In this document: positions 4,448 to 6,363 of the stretch, piece after piece
Layout: each line of letters begins with the position of its first letter
Numbering within the stretch: position 1 is the first letter of the stretch
The notes under the pieces: model-generated
The model's input: the letters and a program-made list of their open reading frames with translations, nothing else
What the model was told of the DNA's origin: nothing
The model's database searches: none
NCBI GenBank assembly: GCA_036846005.1
Contig: DAIUCV010000025.1
Location: forward strand, 1 to 6,363
Reading direction: 5' to 3'
Length of the DNA stretch: 6,363 nt
DNA from: DATEXQ01 sp036846005
GTDB taxonomy: Bacteria > Patescibacteriota > Microgenomatia > UBA8517
Translations under genes and position numbers: made by a program

Positions 4448-6363
4448 CTATTGAAAACAAAAGGTATTAATTTGCTTCTTTCTCTTCAACCAAATAACCA
4501 TAAATGGAATTAAGGGTGAAACAGCAATAAGAAAAATAACGTTTTCAGGAATTGTCCACTGAGGTGTATCAATTGCCGGGTCATTAGTACACGTACCATC
4601 TCCCGAATGAAAGACAGCTATATCCAACGCATCACCCTGCACAGGAACTACGGCATAATATTCCGTATAAAACTGAGTTTTAGCATCAGTAAAGGTAACT
4701 TGACCTACTGTCGTCGATGAAGTAAAACTGAAATATAAATTCGTGCCAGAAGCCGCAAAAATATCTGTAGCATTAAATTCTGTTCCTGAATCATAAATAA
4801 TGCTTGAGGTACTAATCGTTTTATTGGGTGCAGTTCCAGTTAACTCTACTTTGTGAACAATTGCCCTTAAATAACCTTCCATGTCACCGTCAGCATTGGT
4901 CACATTTAAACATACTCCAAAGTTCCATGTTCCACTATCAATAGAGCCGTTTGAATCAAATGGCGTATCGTATAGCCATCCCCTGCCGTCTGGAGTAGCC
5001 GGCGTAGAATCATTCGTGGCATTATTTTGTGTCCCTGGTGCAAACTGAAAAGTACCAGTTACTTTATTTCCGGGTTTAACTGATGTTGCTATATGATCAC
5101 TTCCCCAGGTATTATCCGTTAATTGAAAAGATGTGCCCATATTGGCCGAAGCTGTCGAATCAACAGCAAAAAGGTTATTTGACGGAGTAGCTAAAACCTC
5201 AGGTACACCTTTGGTCATGGAATAGAAAGAAATTGTAATAATTAAAAGCAGGCTTAATACTGCTTTAGACAGCCATTTATTCTTTCTGTGAAGTATATTA
5301 AAGGAATTAAACTGGTTGTTGGCTGTCGATAATGCCAGATATTTAGTTGCCACTGATAGTTGATTAGGGACTATGGATGGAGTTCTTCCCGGCAGTATTC
5401 CTGATATGAATCTGTAGAATCTGCCTCTGGTAAAGACATCTGTAATCCTTCCTGTCTTGGGAGTTCTAAACCAGGTTCCTTCTTCTTTTTCAAGAAATCC
5501 TTTAATTGATGCATATGCTTGGAAAGGTACAAGAAGGTATGATAGGGCTATAAACGAACCTAAACCCAGATAATCCTTTTCTTCAGATTCTTCAAGAAAT
5601 AGCCCCACTGTATTCATCAAAGGTAAAGCAAAAAGATTGGTTAAGACCAAACTCCATCCCCAAAGACTGGTCCAGAAAGGAAGACGGGCAGGAAATACTG
5701 TCTCCGAAAGAAGCCAAGAGAATGTTCCAATAAGAAAGAAGAAAGCTTGTAAGTAATATGGGGAAAGATATAGAAATTCTAGTTTTTCGGTGAAAGTAAG
5801 AGGTGAAGGGATAAATTCTTTTTTGCCTCCTATTTCTTTTTTCTCACCTATTAATAGTTTTACAAACATCTTTTTAATATTGTGGGAATGTCCCTCACTC
5901 CATCTCATCCTCTGTCTGATTAATCTTCTAAGGGTAGATACGCATTCTGCGGGAGCTTGGATGTAGGGTGTATAAACCACCTTGTATCCTTTGTTGTAAA
6001 GTTTTAAGGTTAATTCGAAATCTTCCGTAATAGAGGTATCCCAACCAACAGCTTCCAAAGCATCACGTCTGATTGCATACACTGAGCCGTGAATTAACTT
6101 CATACCACCATATATTTCTGTTCCTGATCTTTCAATAACATAACTTCCTGAATATTCTGTTCTAACTCCCCTCGTAATCCAGTTTTCAGACTTATTCAAG
6201 ACATGCCACTGGTATCCACAGACAGCTGCCACATTGGACTTCTTGTAATCTTCCGACATATTATTTTGTACTTTGAAGTACTTGAGGAATAATTCCAAGG
6301 TATCGGGATACGGTACAAAGTCTGCGTCAAAGACGCTGATGAATTCGGTTCTGGGATTAACCA
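4448..6363 (-). CDS. Family 2 membrane glycosyltransferase with C-terminal exported domain (5' end outside window)
   Basis: This is a GT-A fold inverting glycosyltransferase of the processive, cellulose-synthase-like type, expected to move a sugar from a nucleotide-sugar at the cytoplasmic face of the membrane. The reading frame is open to the window edge. Codons upstream of the TTG at 6298 encode ISVFDADFVP, whose DAD (6328-6320) is the metal and nucleotide-binding DxD motif, so that TTG is not the start. Counting from it as residue 1, there is GSVYAIRRDAL (71-81), TED with the catalytic-base Asp (91-93) and QRMRW (129-133), the QxxRW acceptor-site motif. Membrane helices lie near 178-200, 208-235 and 243-265, followed by an EEGTWFRTPKTGRIT segment (272-286). 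After a linker come another helix (342-361), an exported beta-rich, Asn/Thr/Ser-rich region (about 368-582) with two cysteines (463, 570), and a tail of IPEN, hydrophobic helix and KRKK. The catalytic part is clear; sugar and acceptor are unknown. I do not recognise the C-terminal domain. Confidence 0.9.
   Translation of the reverse strand, partial: VNPRTEFISVFDADFVPYPDTLELFLKYFKVQNNMSEDYKKSNVAAVCGYQWHVLNKSENWITRGVRTEYSGSYVIERSGTEIYGGMKLIHGSVYAIRRDALEAVGWDTSITEDFELTLKLYNKGYKVVYTPYIQAPAECVSTLRRLIRQRMRWSEGHSHNIKKMFVKLLIGEKKEIGGKKEFIPSPLTFTEKLEFLYLSPYYLQAFFFLIGTFSWLLSETVFPARLPFWTSLWGWSLVLTNLFALPLMNTVGLFLEESEEKDYLGLGSFIALSYLLVPFQAYASIKGFLEKEEGTWFRTPKTGRITDVFTRGRFYRFISGILPGRTPSIVPNQLSVATKYLALSTANNQFNSFNILHRKNKWLSKAVLSLLLIITISFYSMTKGVPEVLATPSNNLFAVDSTASANMGTSFQLTDNTWGSDHIATSVKPGNKVTGTFQFAPGTQNNATNDSTPATPDGRGWLYDTPFDSNGSIDSGTWNFGVCLNVTNADGDMEGYLRAIVHKVELTGTAPNKTISTSSIIYDSGTEFNATDIFAASGTNLYFSFTSSTTVGQVTFTDAKTQFYTEYYAVVPVQGDALDIAVFHSGDGTCTNDPAIDTPQWTIPENVIFLIAVSPLIPFMVIWLKRKKQINTFCFQ
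4475..4552 (-). other. Possible C-terminal sorting signal (PEP-CTERM-like) on the glycosyltransferase
   Basis: The last part of the protein reads IPEN, then about 18 hydrophobic residues, then KRKK, with only eight residues after the basic cluster. That order (short Pro-Glu motif, one membrane helix, basic stop at the extreme C terminus) is the architecture of exosortase and archaeosortase substrates. It could equally be a plain C-terminal membrane anchor. No sorting enzyme is encoded in this window, so processing is inference only. Confidence 0.35.

Noticed and set aside
6296..6298. TTG at 6298-6296 as start of the glycosyltransferase gene
   Set aside because: The frame is open upstream to the window edge and encodes the conserved DxD region (ISVFDADFVP), so the gene starts outside the window.

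Overview
The window is AT-rich and every supported gene lies on the minus strand, so transcription runs from position 6363 towards position 1. It looks like one stretch of a surface-glycan or cell-envelope operon. The standard code fits: TGA is a stop in several tightly packed genes and tryptophan is TGG. Compact ATGA overlaps, an AGGTG-type ribosome binding site, a processive-type membrane glycosyltransferase and large multi-pass membrane proteins resembling the '6-pyruvoyl-tetrahydropterin synthase-related' membrane family together suggest a Candidate Phyla Radiation bacterium such as Microgenomates. This is a judgement from gene style, not a proven assignment, and an uncultivated archaeon is not excluded.

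In transcription order: (1) 6363-4448, the 3' part of a family-2 membrane glycosyltransferase. Its 5' end is outside the window, and its C terminus is extended by an extra membrane helix, an exported beta-rich domain of about 220 residues, and a PEP-CTERM-like tail. (2) 4417-3083, a 444-residue multi-pass membrane protein. (3) 3052-1031, a 673-residue GT-C-like multi-pass protein with an extracytoplasmic C-terminal domain. Genes 2 and 3 share several motifs and look like divergent paralogues, but gene 2 lacks the acidic first loop and the ectodomain. (4) 1034-171, a class I SAM-dependent methyltransferase with an N-terminal zinc ribbon. (5) 174-72, the first ~30 codons of what was probably an alkaline-phosphatase-superfamily (type I phosphodiesterase) gene, broken by a frameshift and then a stop. 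Positions 1-71 hold no gene I can support.

The genes are separated by 30-nt gaps or overlap by 4 nt, so they are probably co-transcribed and partly translationally coupled. A reasonable model, by inference, is that the GT2 enzyme makes or transfers a sugar at the inner face of the membrane, the two multi-pass proteins act on a lipid-linked glycan at or across the membrane, and the methyltransferase modifies a sugar or lipid intermediate in the cytosol.

Points worth a second look are a G8 tract inside the 673-residue gene whose loss of one base gives an immediate stop, a strong ribosome binding site placed before a two-codon ORF rather than before the annotated start of the 444-residue gene, the GT2-ectodomain fusion, and the broken phosphodiesterase start. 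No RNA gene, CRISPR array, insertion sequence or convincing promoter or terminator was seen.
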